This document shows, piece after piece, positions 18,909-27,431 of a stretch of 35,582 bases of DNA; position 1 is the stretch's first letter, and each line of letters starts with the position of its first letter. This DNA comes from an uncultured Flavobacteriales bacterium (GTDB lineage: Bacteria; Bacteroidota; Bacteroidia; Flavobacteriales_G; Salibacteraceae): positions 1 to 35,582 of the forward strand of contig CAJXNO010000028.1 in assembly GCA_913057205.1 (NCBI GenBank). The letters are read 5' to 3'. The notes under the pieces are model-generated. The model worked only from the letters and a program-made list of their open reading frames with translations, was not told where the DNA came from and did no database searches. The position numbers and the translations under genes were made by a program.

Positions 18909-19820
18909 CTAATCCTCGTCGCTGTAAATCTGCATCAAGGCAGAGTTCAGTGTGGGATAGTCAAAAAAGAAGCCTGTCTTCTGAATCTTTTCTGAGGACA
19001 ATGGAACACCTTTCAAGACAAGGTCTGCCTTTTCACCAAACATCAAGCGAATGATGAATTCTGGAACGTTGGGTAAGAACATCGGTTTCTCCATGACATC
19101 CGCGAGGATCTGCATGAAGTCTTGGTTCTTGGTTGGGTCGGGTCCAACAGCATTGTAGACACCGTCAAGTTTTTCTTCCAGTACATGTTGAAAGATACGG
19201 CACACATCGGTCTTGTGGATCCAAGACATGTACTGTTCCCCTTTGCCTAATCCAGCAGCGGCATAATATTTCACAGGCAGTGAGATCTCCTTCAGGGCGC
19301 CTTCTCCCTTTGCCAAAACCAGTCCGATCCGGATCTTAGAAACGTGCTTCGCTACATTGTTGAACTCATCGGCAGAAGCTTCCCAAAGCTTACACACCTC
19401 TGCCAAGAAGCCGTCTCCTAGTTCACTCTCTTCGTTGTGAACCTTATCGCTCACGATCAGCGGATACCAGCCTATGGCTGAGGCGGAGATGAAATGGTCA
19501 AGTTCAATGCTCTGTTCTTCACAGGTTTTCAGTAACAGGCGTGCAGATGCAACACGGCTATCGATGATCTCTTGCCTGCGCTTATCGGTCCAAGGCTTAT
19601 CGGCGATGCCCGCTCCAGCGAGGTGGATAATGGCGTTGACGCCGACCAGGGCCTGCGGATCCATGGTGCCGGCCTTCACATCCCATTGGTAGGTAGGAAT
19701 TCCCTTAACACCGCTGGAAGAGCGCGAAGTGTGCACCACCTCGTGTTCGTTCGCAAGCAGCATTTCTGTGAGGCGTTGTCCAATCGCTCCTGTTCCTCCT
19801 GTGATTAATACTTTCGCCAT
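18909..19820 (-). CDS. TIGR01777-type epimerase/SDR family protein (YfcH-like)
   Basis: This 303-residue protein belongs to the extended short-chain dehydrogenase group. LITGGTGAIGQRL (5-17) is the NAD(P)-binding glycine motif. NAIIHLAGAGIADKPWTDKR is the hallmark of the TIGR01777/YfcH family, and FISASAIGWYP carries the catalytic-type Ser/Tyr. A C-terminal DUF1731-like tail follows. The reaction of the family is not established. The start ATG at 19820 is only seven bases after a TATTTTTG element on the minus strand, suggesting an almost leaderless mRNA. It is divergent from the 128-residue orphan gene. Confidence 0.9.
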   Translation of the reverse strand: MAKVLITGGTGAIGQRLTEMLLANEHEVVHTSRSSSGVKGIPTYQWDVKAGTMDPQALVGVNAIIHLAGAGIADKPWTDKRRQEIIDSRVASARLLLKTCEEQSIELDHFISASAIGWYPLIVSDKVHNEESELGDGFLAEVCKLWEASADEFNNVAKHVSKIRIGLVLAKGEGALKEISLPVKYYAAAGLGKGEQYMSWIHKTDVCRIFQHVLEEKLDGVYNAVGPDPTKNQDFMQILADVMEKPMFLPNVPEFIIRLMFGEKADLVLKGVPLSSEKIQKTGFFFDYPTLNSALMQIYSDED

Positions 19821-19827
19821 GAGGCAT

Positions 19828-19835
19828 CAAAAATA
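19828..19835 (-). promoter_or_regulatory. -7 promoter element for the TIGR01777 gene
   Basis: On the minus strand TATTTTTG matches TAnnTTTG and ends seven bases before the start codon. No TTG lies at a suitable distance upstream. Confidence 0.4.
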
Positions 19836-19852
19836 TAATCTAGCCTGCAGTA

Positions 19853-20239
19853 ATGGCATCAAATACCATTAAATACGAGGAGTTCGAGCGATACCTGCAA
19901 CAATTCGACTGGCTTCAAGCTACCATCAACCAGTTTTTGAAGGATGCTCGGATGGCTGGTTTGGATGCGCCAAACCTTGACCCTGCGCAAGGTGCCGCAC
20001 TGGTGATCGAAGCCACAACTGCATGGGTCGACGACTTGAAAGGTGATCATTTAGGGTTTCAAAGTTTCAATTACCGGGTCGACCTGCCATCCAGCGTAGA
20101 GCCGATGAACATGGCCACTAGCGAGGTGGCAACTTTATATCTCTTTAGATGTTTCCAAAAGGTATGGCTGAGGAAGCGCTTTTCGGAAGGCCCTTCGAAA
20201 GATGAGGAGGAAATCCGCCAAAAGCACTTAAAACCTTAG
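19853..20239 (+). CDS. Hypothetical protein, 128 residues, upstream of sucA
   Basis: I do not recognise this protein. It is open from ATG 19853 to TAG 20239 with codon use like its neighbours. It has no signal peptide or membrane segment and is probably a soluble, largely helical protein. Residues ~3-35 (EEFERYLQQFDWLQATINQF) look amphipathic helical, and residues ~52-70 may form another helix. The last ~20 residues are charged (SEGPSKDEEEIRQKHLKP). It is divergent from the TIGR01777 gene and 30 bases upstream of sucA; its stop codon lies inside the putative sucA -7 element. No link to 2-oxoglutarate dehydrogenase is shown. The reverse strand has no competing gene. Confidence 0.65.
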   Translation: MASNTIKYEEFERYLQQFDWLQATINQFLKDARMAGLDAPNLDPAQGAALVIEATTAWVDDLKGDHLGFQSFNYRVDLPSSVEPMNMATSEVATLYLFRCFQKVWLRKRFSEGPSKDEEEIRQKHLKP

Positions 20240-20244
20240 ATTTG
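20237..20244 (+). promoter_or_regulatory. -7 promoter element for sucA-sucB
   Basis: TAGATTTG matches TAnnTTTG and overlaps the stop codon of the upstream orphan gene. The sucA ATG is 24 bases downstream. No TTG is present at the ideal -33 position. Confidence 0.45.
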
Positions 20245-20268
20245 CCAACCCAATACTCGAGTGAATCG

Positions 20269-22974
20269 ATGGATAAATTTTCATACCTCGGAAACGGCGA
20301 TGTAAACGCAGTTGAAGAGATATACTTACAGTACAAGAACAACCCTGATTCGGTAGAGGAAGGCTGGAAGAAGTTTTTTCAGGGTTTTGACTTTTTTCAA
20401 GCAAATTATGGCGAAACGGCGGTTTCAGAAAGCACGCTGAAGGAGTTCAGGGTGATCGATCTGATCAATGCCTACCGTTCACGTGGACACCTGTTCACCA
20501 AAACGAATCCCGTTCGTGAACGTCGGAAGTACTCGCCAACGCTCGACCTGGATAACTTTGAGCTCTCTGATGCTGACCTTCAAACGACCTTCAATGCGGG
20601 CGTAGAACTGGGTATTGGTCCGGCTAAGCTCGAGACCATCATCGATCACCTGAAGACCACCTATTGCAACTCCATTGGCATCGAGTACATGTATATCCGC
20701 GACGCGGAAGAGCTGGAGTGGATCAAGAAACGCGTGGAAGCAGAGAAGAACCTACCCAAGTTTTCAAACGATACCAAAAAGACCATTCTTCGTAAGCTGA
20801 ACGAAGCCGTGGTATTCGAAAGCTTCTTGCACAAGAAGTTCGTTGGGCAGAAACGCTTTTCTCTTGAAGGCGGTGAATCGCTGATTCCTGCGCTAGACGT
20901 GGTGGCTGAATACGGAGCAGTACAAGGAGTGGAGGAGATCGTGATCGGAATGGCCCATCGAGGTCGATTGAATGTCTTGGCCAATATTCTCAAGAAGACC
21001 TATGCCGATATCTTCAGTGAATTTGAAGGTAAAGAGTACGAAGACAACCTCTTCGACGGGGATGTGAAATACCACCTCGGCTACTCGTCAGAGGTGAAGA
21101 CGGAGATCGGTACCAAGCTTCAGCTTACCTTGGCGCCGAATCCATCACACTTGGAAGCGGTTGATCCCGTGGTGGAAGGAATCGTTCGATCCAAGATCGA
21201 TACCTACCTGAAAGACGAGAATAAAATCATTCCGATCCTGATCCATGGTGATGCCTCCATCGCCGGACAAGGCGTGGTTTATGAAGTGGTGCAAATGGCA
21301 CAGCTTGATGGCTATCGAACCGGCGGTACCATTCACGTGGTCATCAATAACCAGATCGGATTTACAACGAATTACTTGGATGCTCGTTCGAGCACGTATT
21401 GCACTGACGTGGGCAAGGTGACCTTATCGCCTGTTTTCCACATCAACGGGGACGACCCAGAAGCAGTTGCTCACGCTATGAAGATGGCTGTAGAGTACCG
21501 CCAACGCTTCCATAAGGATGTCTTCATCGACCTACTGTGCTACCGAAAGTATGGGCACAATGAAGGGGATGAGCCTCGCTTCACGCAGCCAACCCTATAC
21601 CAAGCCATCGCGAAACACAAGAATCCTAAGCAGATCTACGTAGAACGACTGATCGAAGAGGGGGTGCTAACCGATGCAGAAGCAAAAGAAATCGAGAATG
21701 CCTTCAATGAGCACCTACAGAACAGGTTGAACGAAGCGAAGGAAATCAGTACAGCGCACATTTCCAATTTCTTAGAAGCTTCCTGGCAAGGAATTGAAAA
21801 GTCAGGCGAAGATTCATTCAAGAGCTCACCGGATACTTCCGTTTCGAAAGAGGAATTGATGGAGTTAGCCAAACTGATGACGACGCTCCCAGAAGACAAG
21901 CCTTTCTTTAAGAAGGTGGTGAAGCTGATGGACGATCGCAAGAAAATGCTGAAGGAGGACCGACTAGACTGGGCGATGGGCGAGCTTTTGGCCTACGCAA
22001 GCCTGCTCGATGAGGCCTATCCAGTGCGCATCAGCGGTCAAGATGTGGAACGCGGTACCTTCTCACACCGCCATGCGGTTTTGACCCTTGAAGACAGTAA
22101 AGAAGAGTATGTGCCATTGAAGCACTTGTCTGACCTGCAGGGAGATTTTTCCATTTACAACAGCTTGCTTTCGGAGTATGGTGTGCTTGGCTTCGAGTAT
22201 GGCTATGCTATGGCGAACCCTTACGCACTTGTAATCTGGGAGGCACAGTTCGGCGATTTTTACAACGGTGCACAGATCATCGTTGACCAATTCCTGACGG
22301 CTGCGGAAGATAAGTGGGCGTGTATGAACGGATTGGTCATGCTGTTGCCTCATGGCTACGAAGGCCAGGGTGCAGAACACTCCAGCGCCCGTTTAGAGCG
22401 CTTCTTGTCGCAGTGTGCAGAAGATAATATCCAGGTGGTGAACTGTACTTCTCCAGCGAACTTCTTCCACGTGTTGCGGAGACAAGTGAAGTGGTCGTTC
22501 AGAAAGCCGTTGGTGGTCTTTACACCGAAGAGCCTCCTGCGTCATCCGAAATGCACATCATCCATCAATGATCTCGCTAAAGGCAAGTTCCAAGAGGTGG
22601 TAGATGATGCTACAGCAGACAAGAAGAAAGTAAAGCGCGTTGCACTCTGTTCAGGAAAGATCTACTACGATTTACTTGCCGCTCGAGAGGAGCGCGTACG
22701 TGAAGAAGATACGGCTTTGGTACGCGTAGAGCAACTCTATCCTTTCCCGAAAGACCAGTTGAACAAGATCGTTGCTTCTTACGGAAAGGATGCGGAGATC
22801 TGCTGGGTGCAGGAAGAACCGGAGAACATGGGAGCATGGAATTTCCTTTTGCGGGTATGGCCAGAGCAGAAGCTCACAGGCATTGCCCGTCACGAGAGCG
22901 GTAGTCCAGCGAGTGGCTCGATGAAGCGCTTCCAGCAAAGACAAAATACGATTATTGAAACCTTTTTTTCATAA
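20269..22974 (+). CDS. sucA: 2-oxoglutarate dehydrogenase E1 component
   Basis: The protein has 901 residues from the ATG at 20269 (MDKFSYLGNGDVNAVEEIY); an in-frame TTG nine codons upstream overlaps the promoter and is rejected. It is the thiamine-diphosphate decarboxylase of the 2-oxoglutarate dehydrogenase complex, making succinyl-CoA in the TCA cycle with SucB and E3. Landmarks are the short N-terminal helix that contacts E2, MAHRGRLNVL (~228-237), PSHLEAVDPVVEG, HGDASIAGQG (~326), NQIGFTTN (~361) and the ThDP-binding HINGDDPEAV (~391). C-terminal landmarks are SGQDVERGTFSHRHAVL and EGQGAEHSSARLERFLS. The length is normal for the family. sucB follows after 15 bases, in the same operon. 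The E3 gene (lpd) is not in this window. Confidence 0.97.
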   Translation: MDKFSYLGNGDVNAVEEIYLQYKNNPDSVEEGWKKFFQGFDFFQANYGETAVSESTLKEFRVIDLINAYRSRGHLFTKTNPVRERRKYSPTLDLDNFELSDADLQTTFNAGVELGIGPAKLETIIDHLKTTYCNSIGIEYMYIRDAEELEWIKKRVEAEKNLPKFSNDTKKTILRKLNEAVVFESFLHKKFVGQKRFSLEGGESLIPALDVVAEYGAVQGVEEIVIGMAHRGRLNVLANILKKTYADIFSEFEGKEYEDNLFDGDVKYHLGYSSEVKTEIGTKLQLTLAPNPSHLEAVDPVVEGIVRSKIDTYLKDENKIIPILIHGDASIAGQGVVYEVVQMAQLDGYRTGGTIHVVINNQIGFTTNYLDARSSTYCTDVGKVTLSPVFHINGDDPEAVAHAMKMAVEYRQRFHKDVFIDLLCYRKYGHNEGDEPRFTQPTLYQAIAKHKNPKQIYVERLIEEGVLTDAEAKEIENAFNEHLQNRLNEAKEISTAHISNFLEASWQGIEKSGEDSFKSSPDTSVSKEELMELAKLMTTLPEDKPFFKKVVKLMDDRKKMLKEDRLDWAMGELLAYASLLDEAYPVRISGQDVERGTFSHRHAVLTLEDSKEEYVPLKHLSDLQGDFSIYNSLLSEYGVLGFEYGYAMANPYALVIWEAQFGDFYNGAQIIVDQFLTAAEDKWACMNGLVMLLPHGYEGQGAEHSSARLERFLSQCAEDNIQVVNCTSPANFFHVLRRQVKWSFRKPLVVFTPKSLLRHPKCTSSINDLAKGKFQEVVDDATADKKKVKRVALCSGKIYYDLLAAREERVREEDTALVRVEQLYPFPKDQLNKIVASYGKDAEICWVQEEPENMGAWNFLLRVWPEQKLTGIARHESGSPASGSMKRFQQRQNTIIETFFS

Positions 22975-22989
22975 GCAAAGCGATCAACC

Positions 22990-24246
22990 ATGGCTGAAAT
23001 TGTAGAAATGAAGATGCCCAGTCCGGGCGAATCGATAACTGAGGTTGAGGTAGCTCAGCTGCTTGTAGAGAGCGGAGACGTAGTAGATCTTGACCAGCCG
23101 ATCGCAGAGATCGATAGTGATAAGGCTACCCTTGAGCTGAATGCGGAGGTGGCTGGAAAGATCGAGTTCCTGATCGAAGAAGGCGATACCATCGAGGTTG
23201 GACAGGTCGTTTGTAAGATCGATACCTCGGTGAAACCAGAGCCAAAGGCGAAGGAAGAACCTAAGAAAGAAGATGCAGCTCCGAAGAAGGAGGAGGCTGA
23301 AGCAAAGAAAGAGAACGCTCCAGAGAAAAGTGTTTCCGTAGATAACAGCAAGGCGAAGGCAACCCCTGTTGCTAAGGCAATGATGGACGACAAAGGCGTT
23401 TCTGCTGACAAGGTCAAAGGGTCGGGTCAAGGTGGCAAGATAACCAAGCACGATGTTGAAGTTTATCTGGCTGGTGGTTTCGATACGGCATCTGAGCTTT
23501 CTGGCTGGGGCGGTACGCGCGATGAGCGTAGAGAGAAAATGAGCACCCTGCGTCGTAAGGTTGCCGAGCGACTCGTTTCCGTGAAAAACGAAACGGCCAT
23601 GTTGACCACCTTTAATGAGGTAGACATGAGCTTCGTGATGGATTTACGCAAGAAGTACAAGGATGCCTTCAAAGAGAAGCATGGTGTAAGCCTTGGCTTC
23701 ATGAGTTTCTTTACCAAGGCGGTGACAGAAGCGCTTCGCTTGTATCCTGCAGTGAACGCATACATCGATGGTAAAGACATGGTGTTCCATGACTATGCAG
23801 ACATCGGGATTGCGGTGAGCTCACCAAAGGGCTTGATGGTCCCTGTTGTGCGTAATGCTGAACAAATGGCATTGCACGAGATCGAGTCGGAGATCAAGCG
23901 TTTGGCCATCAAGGCACGCGAAGGTAAATTGAGCATCAATGAGATGACCGGAGGAACCTTCACCATTACCAACGGTGGCGTATTCGGCTCTATGTTGAGT
24001 ACACCGATCATCAATCCACCTCAGAGCGCGATCCTCGGTATGCACAACATCGTTGAGCGTCCGATCGCAGTGAACGGCGAGGTAGTGATCCGTCCGGTGA
24101 TGTACGTGGCGCTGTCTTATGACCACCGCATCATCGATGGTAAGGAGTCTGTAAGCTTCCTCTACAAAGTGAAAGAGATGATCGAGAATCCTTCTTGGAT
24201 GCTATTCGGTGGTAAGGAGCCGGAACAAGTGCTCCTCGGACTGTAA
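22990..24246 (+). CDS. sucB: 2-oxoglutarate dehydrogenase E2 (dihydrolipoyllysine succinyltransferase)
   Basis: The protein has 418 residues with the full E2 layout. A single lipoyl domain (1-75) carries the lipoylated Lys45 in [12 protein letters not shown] Lys/Glu/Pro/Ala-rich linker (~76-117) is followed by the E3/E1-binding domain (~118-155, [14 protein letters not shown]) and the catalytic domain (~185-418). The catalytic motif [10 protein letters not shown] places His379 and Asp383. It transfers the succinyl group from lipoamide to CoA and forms the core of the complex. The lipoyl motif and sucA adjacency favour the 2-oxoglutarate over the pyruvate complex. A perfect terminator lies 22 bases after the stop. 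Confidence 0.96.
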   Translation: MAEIVEMKMPSPGESITEVEVAQLLVESGDVVDLDQPIAEIDSDKATLELNAEVAGKIEFLIEEGDTIEVGQVVCKIDTSVKPEPKAKEEPKKEDAAPKKEEAEAKKENAPEKSVSVDNSKAKATPVAKAMMDDKGVSADKVKGSGQGGKITKHDVEVYLAGGFDTASELSGWGGTRDERREKMSTLRRKVAERLVSVKNETAMLTTFNEVDMSFVMDLRKKYKDAFKEKHGVSLGFMSFFTKAVTEALRLYPAVNAYIDGKDMVFHDYADIGIAVSSPKGLMVPVVRNAEQMALHEIESEIKRLAIKAREGKLSINEMTGGTFTITNGGVFGSMLSTPIINPPQSAILGMHNIVERPIAVNGEVVIRPVMYVALSYDHRIIDGKESVSFLYKVKEMIENPSWMLFGGKEPEQVLLGL

Positions 24247-24268
24247 CGCATGCGATCACTAGAAATAG

Positions 24269-24298
24269 AAAAGCCTCAGGATATCCTGAGGCTTTTTT
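24269..24298. terminator. Strong terminator after sucB, possibly bidirectional
   Basis: AAAAGCCTCAGG (24269-24280) and CCTGAGGCTTTT (24285-24296) form a perfect 12-bp stem around ATAT, with two further T residues. On the minus strand the same stem ends in TTTT, so it may also end the convergent nfu transcript, whose stop is at 24323. Confidence 0.92.
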
Positions 24299-24322
24299 CA
24301 TGCGTTCAATTTGAAAGAGGTA

Positions 24323-24931
24323 TCAGAGCTCTTCAGCCACCACTTCCTTCACCTCAGGTAGCATACGGTCGAAAAGTGCCTTGATACCAGCTTTTAGCGT
24401 GACGCTGCTGCTCGGACATCCAGAGCATGCTCCTTTCAATACTACGTTCAGCCTGCCTTCCTCAAAGGACTTGAAGTGAATAGCACCACCGTCGCCTTCT
24501 ACGGCCGGACGGATGTACTCATCCAAGATCTCAACGATGCGCTCTTCGATCGGGGTATCTGCTTTTGCGTGGTCGGTTATGCCCGTATCTTGGGTCTCAC
24601 CGTTCTTTGCTTGCTCAACAGTGCCATTGAATAAGGGTTGACCTGCATTGAGGTAATTGCTGATGTACTCGCGCAATTCCAGCATCACATCGTCCCACTC
24701 GATACCTTCCATCTTGGTAAGGGTGATGAAGTTCTGCGTGATGAAGATCTTTTGAATGAACGGAAAGCTGAACAAGCGTTGCGCGAATGGGGCGTTGGCC
24801 GACTCCGCTTCGCTGTTGAATTCGTACACCGCACCGTCTTCTACGAGAACACGATTGGCAACGAATTTCATGGTTGCAGGGTTGGGTGTGACCTCTGCAT
24901 AGATCATATAGGGAAGTGTCTTTTCACTCAT
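24323..24931 (-). CDS. NifU/Nfu-type Fe-S cluster carrier
   Basis: The protein has 202 residues in two domains. The N-terminal Nfu_N domain (~10-95) includes YAEVTPNPATMKFVANR and FPFIQKIFITQNFITLTK. After a ~35-residue hydrophilic linker comes a NifU-like domain (~128-202) with RPAVEGDGGAIHF and the cluster-binding GACSGCPSSS (Cys169 and Cys172). A pair of such monomers holds one 4Fe-4S cluster between them and delivers it to client enzymes; radical SAM and TCA enzymes are typical clients. It is divergent from the gamma carbonic anhydrase gene and 70 bases lie between the starts. Confidence 0.93.
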   Translation of the reverse strand: MSEKTLPYMIYAEVTPNPATMKFVANRVLVEDGAVYEFNSEAESANAPFAQRLFSFPFIQKIFITQNFITLTKMEGIEWDDVMLELREYISNYLNAGQPLFNGTVEQAKNGETQDTGITDHAKADTPIEERIVEILDEYIRPAVEGDGGAIHFKSFEEGRLNVVLKGACSGCPSSSVTLKAGIKALFDRMLPEVKEVVAEEL

Positions 24932-24951
24932 AATGCATGTTTTTCAAGGTA

Positions 24952-24982
24952 CGAAGTTAGAATCCAAACAGCACTACCTTCG
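24952..24982. promoter_or_regulatory. Divergent -7-like elements between nfu and the carbonic anhydrase gene
   Basis: The plus strand carries TACCTTCG (24975-24982, 19 bases before the ATG at 25002). The minus strand carries TAACTTCG (24952-24959, 20 bases before the nfu ATG). Both match TAnnTTTG with TTCG in place of TTTG, and neither has a clean TTG at -33. The symmetric placement supports them weakly. Confidence 0.35.
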
Positions 24983-25001
24983 TATGGTTTAACGATCAAT
25001 T

Positions 25002-25529
25002 ATGGCAACAATTTTACCGGTTGAAGGAAAGTCGCCTGTGTTTGGTGAATCCTGTTTTGTAGCACCGAATGCAACCATCGTAGGCGATGTGATCTGTGGG
25101 AACGAATGCTCGTTTTGGTTCAACGCAGTGGTCAGGGGAGATGTAAATACGATCCGCATGGGTCATCGTGTAAATGTTCAAGATGGTGCGGTCATCCACT
25201 GCACCTATGAGAAGACCCAAACGATCATGGGAAACAATGTATCGATCGGTCACAATGCGATCATCCATGGATGTGAGATTCACGACAATGTGCTGGTAGG
25301 GATGGGTGCGATAGTGATGGATAACGCTGTCATCGAAGAGAATGCCATCATTGCTGCAGGTGCAGTGGTGCTGGAAGGAACGCATGTGAAAGCAGGCGAG
25401 CTGTATGCAGGCGTGCCAGCCAAGTTCAGAAAGCTCGTTTCAAAGGAGCTGAGAGAAGGAGAGATCGAGCGTATTGCGCGCAACTACGTCAAGTACGCTG
25501 CTTGGTTCGATTCAGACCTCAAGCGTTAG
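25002..25529 (+). CDS. Gamma-class carbonic anhydrase family protein (left-handed beta-helix)
   Basis: At 175 residues it shows the repeated hexapeptide pattern of a left-handed parallel beta helix, then a C-terminal helix (KELREGEIERIARNYVKYA). Candidate zinc ligands His66 (GAVIHCTYE), His84 and His89 (SIGHNAIIHG) have the spacing of the gamma carbonic anhydrase Cam. Family knowledge: the YrdA/CaiE/PaaY branch often shows weak or no carbonic anhydrase activity, so the activity is uncertain. It acts as a trimer. Its stop overlaps the convergent murI stop by four bases, and no terminator stands between them. Confidence 0.9.
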   Translation: MATILPVEGKSPVFGESCFVAPNATIVGDVICGNECSFWFNAVVRGDVNTIRMGHRVNVQDGAVIHCTYEKTQTIMGNNVSIGHNAIIHGCEIHDNVLVGMGAIVMDNAVIEENAIIAAGAVVLEGTHVKAGELYAGVPAKFRKLVSKELREGEIERIARNYVKYAAWFDSDLKR

Positions 25530-26311
25530 AAATTCAAATGCTGCGCTTCATTGGGCGGTGCATCCAAGCGTTGTAAAAAAGAGGAAAGCACCTCCACATT
25601 GGTATTGGTATAGAACCGCAGTTGAGCTGTTCCTTCATCGTTCAAGAGGTTACGCTCCTGCAATAGTTTAGCCGTTCTGCGGGCCACAGGTGCACCGGAG
25701 TCGATGATCTGGATAGAGCTAGGAACAATGGCTTTGATCTCTTCGATCAGGAATGGGTAATGCGAACAGCCGAGTACAATACTATCCACACCAGCTGCTA
25801 CCATAGGTTCAAGGTAACGCTTAAGCAAATCGCGCGCTTCAGATAGCTTGCCGGATTCAATGATGGGGACCAAGCCTGCTCCAACCCGTTCAATGATCTC
25901 GATTTCCTCGCGATAAGGGGCTGAGGTAGAAAGGAAGAGTTCACTGGTCAAGGTACCACGCGTAGCCAGCACCCCGATCTTCCCAGAGCGCGTGGCAATG
26001 GCTGCTGGCTTAGTAGCCGGTTCAATACCAACGAATGGAATGCTGTAATGAGAACGAAGGGTGTCGATGGCGTTCGTGGTGGCGGTGTTGCATGCTACCA
26101 CGATCAATTTGCACCCTTCTTCCACAAGAACCTCGGTGTTCTTTACACTAAGCCGAATGATCTCGTCCTTAGGGCGTTCACCGTAAGGGGCATGTTTGCT
26201 ATCCGCAAGGTATATGCTCGATTCCTGCGGAAGCAAACGGTTGATCTCTCTCCATATCGACAAACCTCCAACGCCGGAGTCAAAAATGCCGATAGGAGCA
26301 TCTTTATTCAT
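25526..26311 (-). CDS. murI: Glutamate racemase
   Basis: This 261-residue protein converts L- to D-glutamate for peptidoglycan. IGIFDSGVGGLSIWREI (7-23) and YLADSKHAPYGERP (34-47) form the substrate site. The two catalytic cysteines are in VVACNTATTNA (Cys74) and VLGCSHYPFL (Cys182). It is the last gene of the right-hand minus-strand envelope cluster, 27 bases after the second ompH. Its tail overlaps the convergent carbonic anhydrase gene by four bases. Confidence 0.97.
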   Translation of the reverse strand: MNKDAPIGIFDSGVGGLSIWREINRLLPQESSIYLADSKHAPYGERPKDEIIRLSVKNTEVLVEEGCKLIVVACNTATTNAIDTLRSHYSIPFVGIEPATKPAAIATRSGKIGVLATRGTLTSELFLSTSAPYREEIEIIERVGAGLVPIIESGKLSEARDLLKRYLEPMVAAGVDSIVLGCSHYPFLIEEIKAIVPSSIQIIDSGAPVARRTAKLLQERNLLNDEGTAQLRFYTNTNVEVLSSFLQRLDAPPNEAQHLNF

Positions 26312-26338
26312 GGTGGGCTTTAAGCCGGAGTCGACGGC

Positions 26339-26851
26339 TTATTCCGTAATGCCCAACTCAGCTTTCACCAAGTTGAGGATATCGTCTGATTCAGGCTGAT
26401 ACAACAAGGAGCCTGCACTGCGATCGAATACGTAAGTGAAGCCATTGTCTTGGGCCACCTTCTCGATTGCTGCACGTGCCTTATCAAGGATAGGCTGATA
26501 CACCTCTGCTTCTTTCTTCCCGAGCGATTGCTGTGCATTCTGTTGAAATGCTTGGATACGCTGCTCAAGGTTCTGGATCTCTTCTGCTTTGGTTTGTGCG
26601 ATGATGTCAGACATCACAGCCTCGTTTGCACGATAATCTTGGATCTTGCTTTCCCATTCCTTAGACATTGCACCCAGTTGAGTTTCTAACTGCTTAGCGA
26701 ACTCCTCAAGCTTCTTGTCGGCTTCCTTTTTCTCTGGCATCATTTCAAGCAATTCCTGAGAATCGATGTGCGCTAATTTTTGCGCTGTCTGGGCCTTCAA
26801 CGTGCCGAATGAAAGCACCACGGCTAGTACAGAAACAAGTAGATATCTCAT
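26339..26851 (-). CDS. OmpH/Skp-family periplasmic chaperone (second copy)
   Basis: The protein has 170 residues from the ATG at 26851, where a clean signal peptide begins (MRYLLVSVLAVVLSFGTLKA, then Q). An upstream in-frame start would add 16 residues and hide the signal, so it is rejected. Mature residues ~45-135 are a long charged coiled coil, the tentacles of Skp, around a short beta core. HIDSQELLEMMPEKKEADKK resembles the OmpH start. Family knowledge: Skp trimers hold unfolded outer-membrane proteins for the BAM complex. It lies directly after a related copy and close to bamA. Confidence 0.88.
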   Translation of the reverse strand: MRYLLVSVLAVVLSFGTLKAQTAQKLAHIDSQELLEMMPEKKEADKKLEEFAKQLETQLGAMSKEWESKIQDYRANEAVMSDIIAQTKAEEIQNLEQRIQAFQQNAQQSLGKKEAEVYQPILDKARAAIEKVAQDNGFTYVFDRSAGSLLYQPESDDILNLVKAELGITE

Positions 26852-26885
26852 GACGATTTTATTTAGTGCAAATAAAAGGGATAAA

Positions 26886-27416
26886 TTATTCTGTATCACC
26901 AGTGAAACCTAATCGTTGTAAGATTTCATCACTTTGGTCATACTTTGGGTTGGCATAGATGATCGCAGAACTAGAAGCTGCCTTATCAAAGATGACGGCA
27001 TAACTGCGTTGCTCTGCCATTTTACGTACGGCTTCAAACACCTCTTCTTGGATCGGTTTGATCAGCTCTTGTCGAAGCTTGAACAGGTCTCCATCCACGC
27101 CGAATTTTTGGCGTTGGAAGTCCTTCGCTTCTTTCTCTTTCGCAATGATTTCTTCTTCCTTGCGCTTCTTCATATCAGGGGTCAACAAGACCTGCTCAGC
27201 CTTGTATGCCGTATACATCTTCTCAATCTCCTCGTATCGAGCCTCGATTTGCTTTTGCCATTTCTCGGCTTGTGCATCGAGTTCGGTCTTGGCCTCTTGG
27301 TAGGCGGGAATCTGCTCCAGGATGAAATCGGTGTCGATGAAGGCATATCGCTGTGCAAATAGCGGGGTGCTCATCAGCAGAACAAAGAGGGTTGAAAGTG
27401 TCAGTAATCGTTTCAT
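26886..27416 (-). CDS. OmpH/Skp-family periplasmic chaperone (first copy)
   Basis: The protein has 176 residues with a signal peptide (MKRLLTLSTLFVLLMSTPLF, then AQ). The mature protein starts RYAFIDTDFILEQIPAYQEA, the typical OmpH N-terminus. It continues into a Lys/Glu-rich coiled coil (~40-120) and ends with RSYAVIFDKAASSSAIIYAN, the closing beta strands of the body. It is followed 34 bases later by the second copy; the two are clearly diverged, so duplication is old. It lies 15 bases after bamA, the complex it serves. Confidence 0.92.
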   Translation of the reverse strand: MKRLLTLSTLFVLLMSTPLFAQRYAFIDTDFILEQIPAYQEAKTELDAQAEKWQKQIEARYEEIEKMYTAYKAEQVLLTPDMKKRKEEEIIAKEKEAKDFQRQKFGVDGDLFKLRQELIKPIQEEVFEAVRKMAEQRSYAVIFDKAASSSAIIYANPKYDQSDEILQRLGFTGDTE

Positions 27417-27431
27417 GTTGTGCGTGTTTCT

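Noticed and set aside
22984-23451. 155-codon minus-strand frame across sucB
   Set aside because: Antisense to the lipoyl domain and Lys/Glu linker of SucB; its Leu/Phe/Ser-rich content is the expected mirror of that linker, not a membrane protein.
24932-25001. Riboswitch or structured leader between nfu and the carbonic anhydrase gene
   Set aside because: The 70-base gap is too short for known aptamers and no stable stem is visible.
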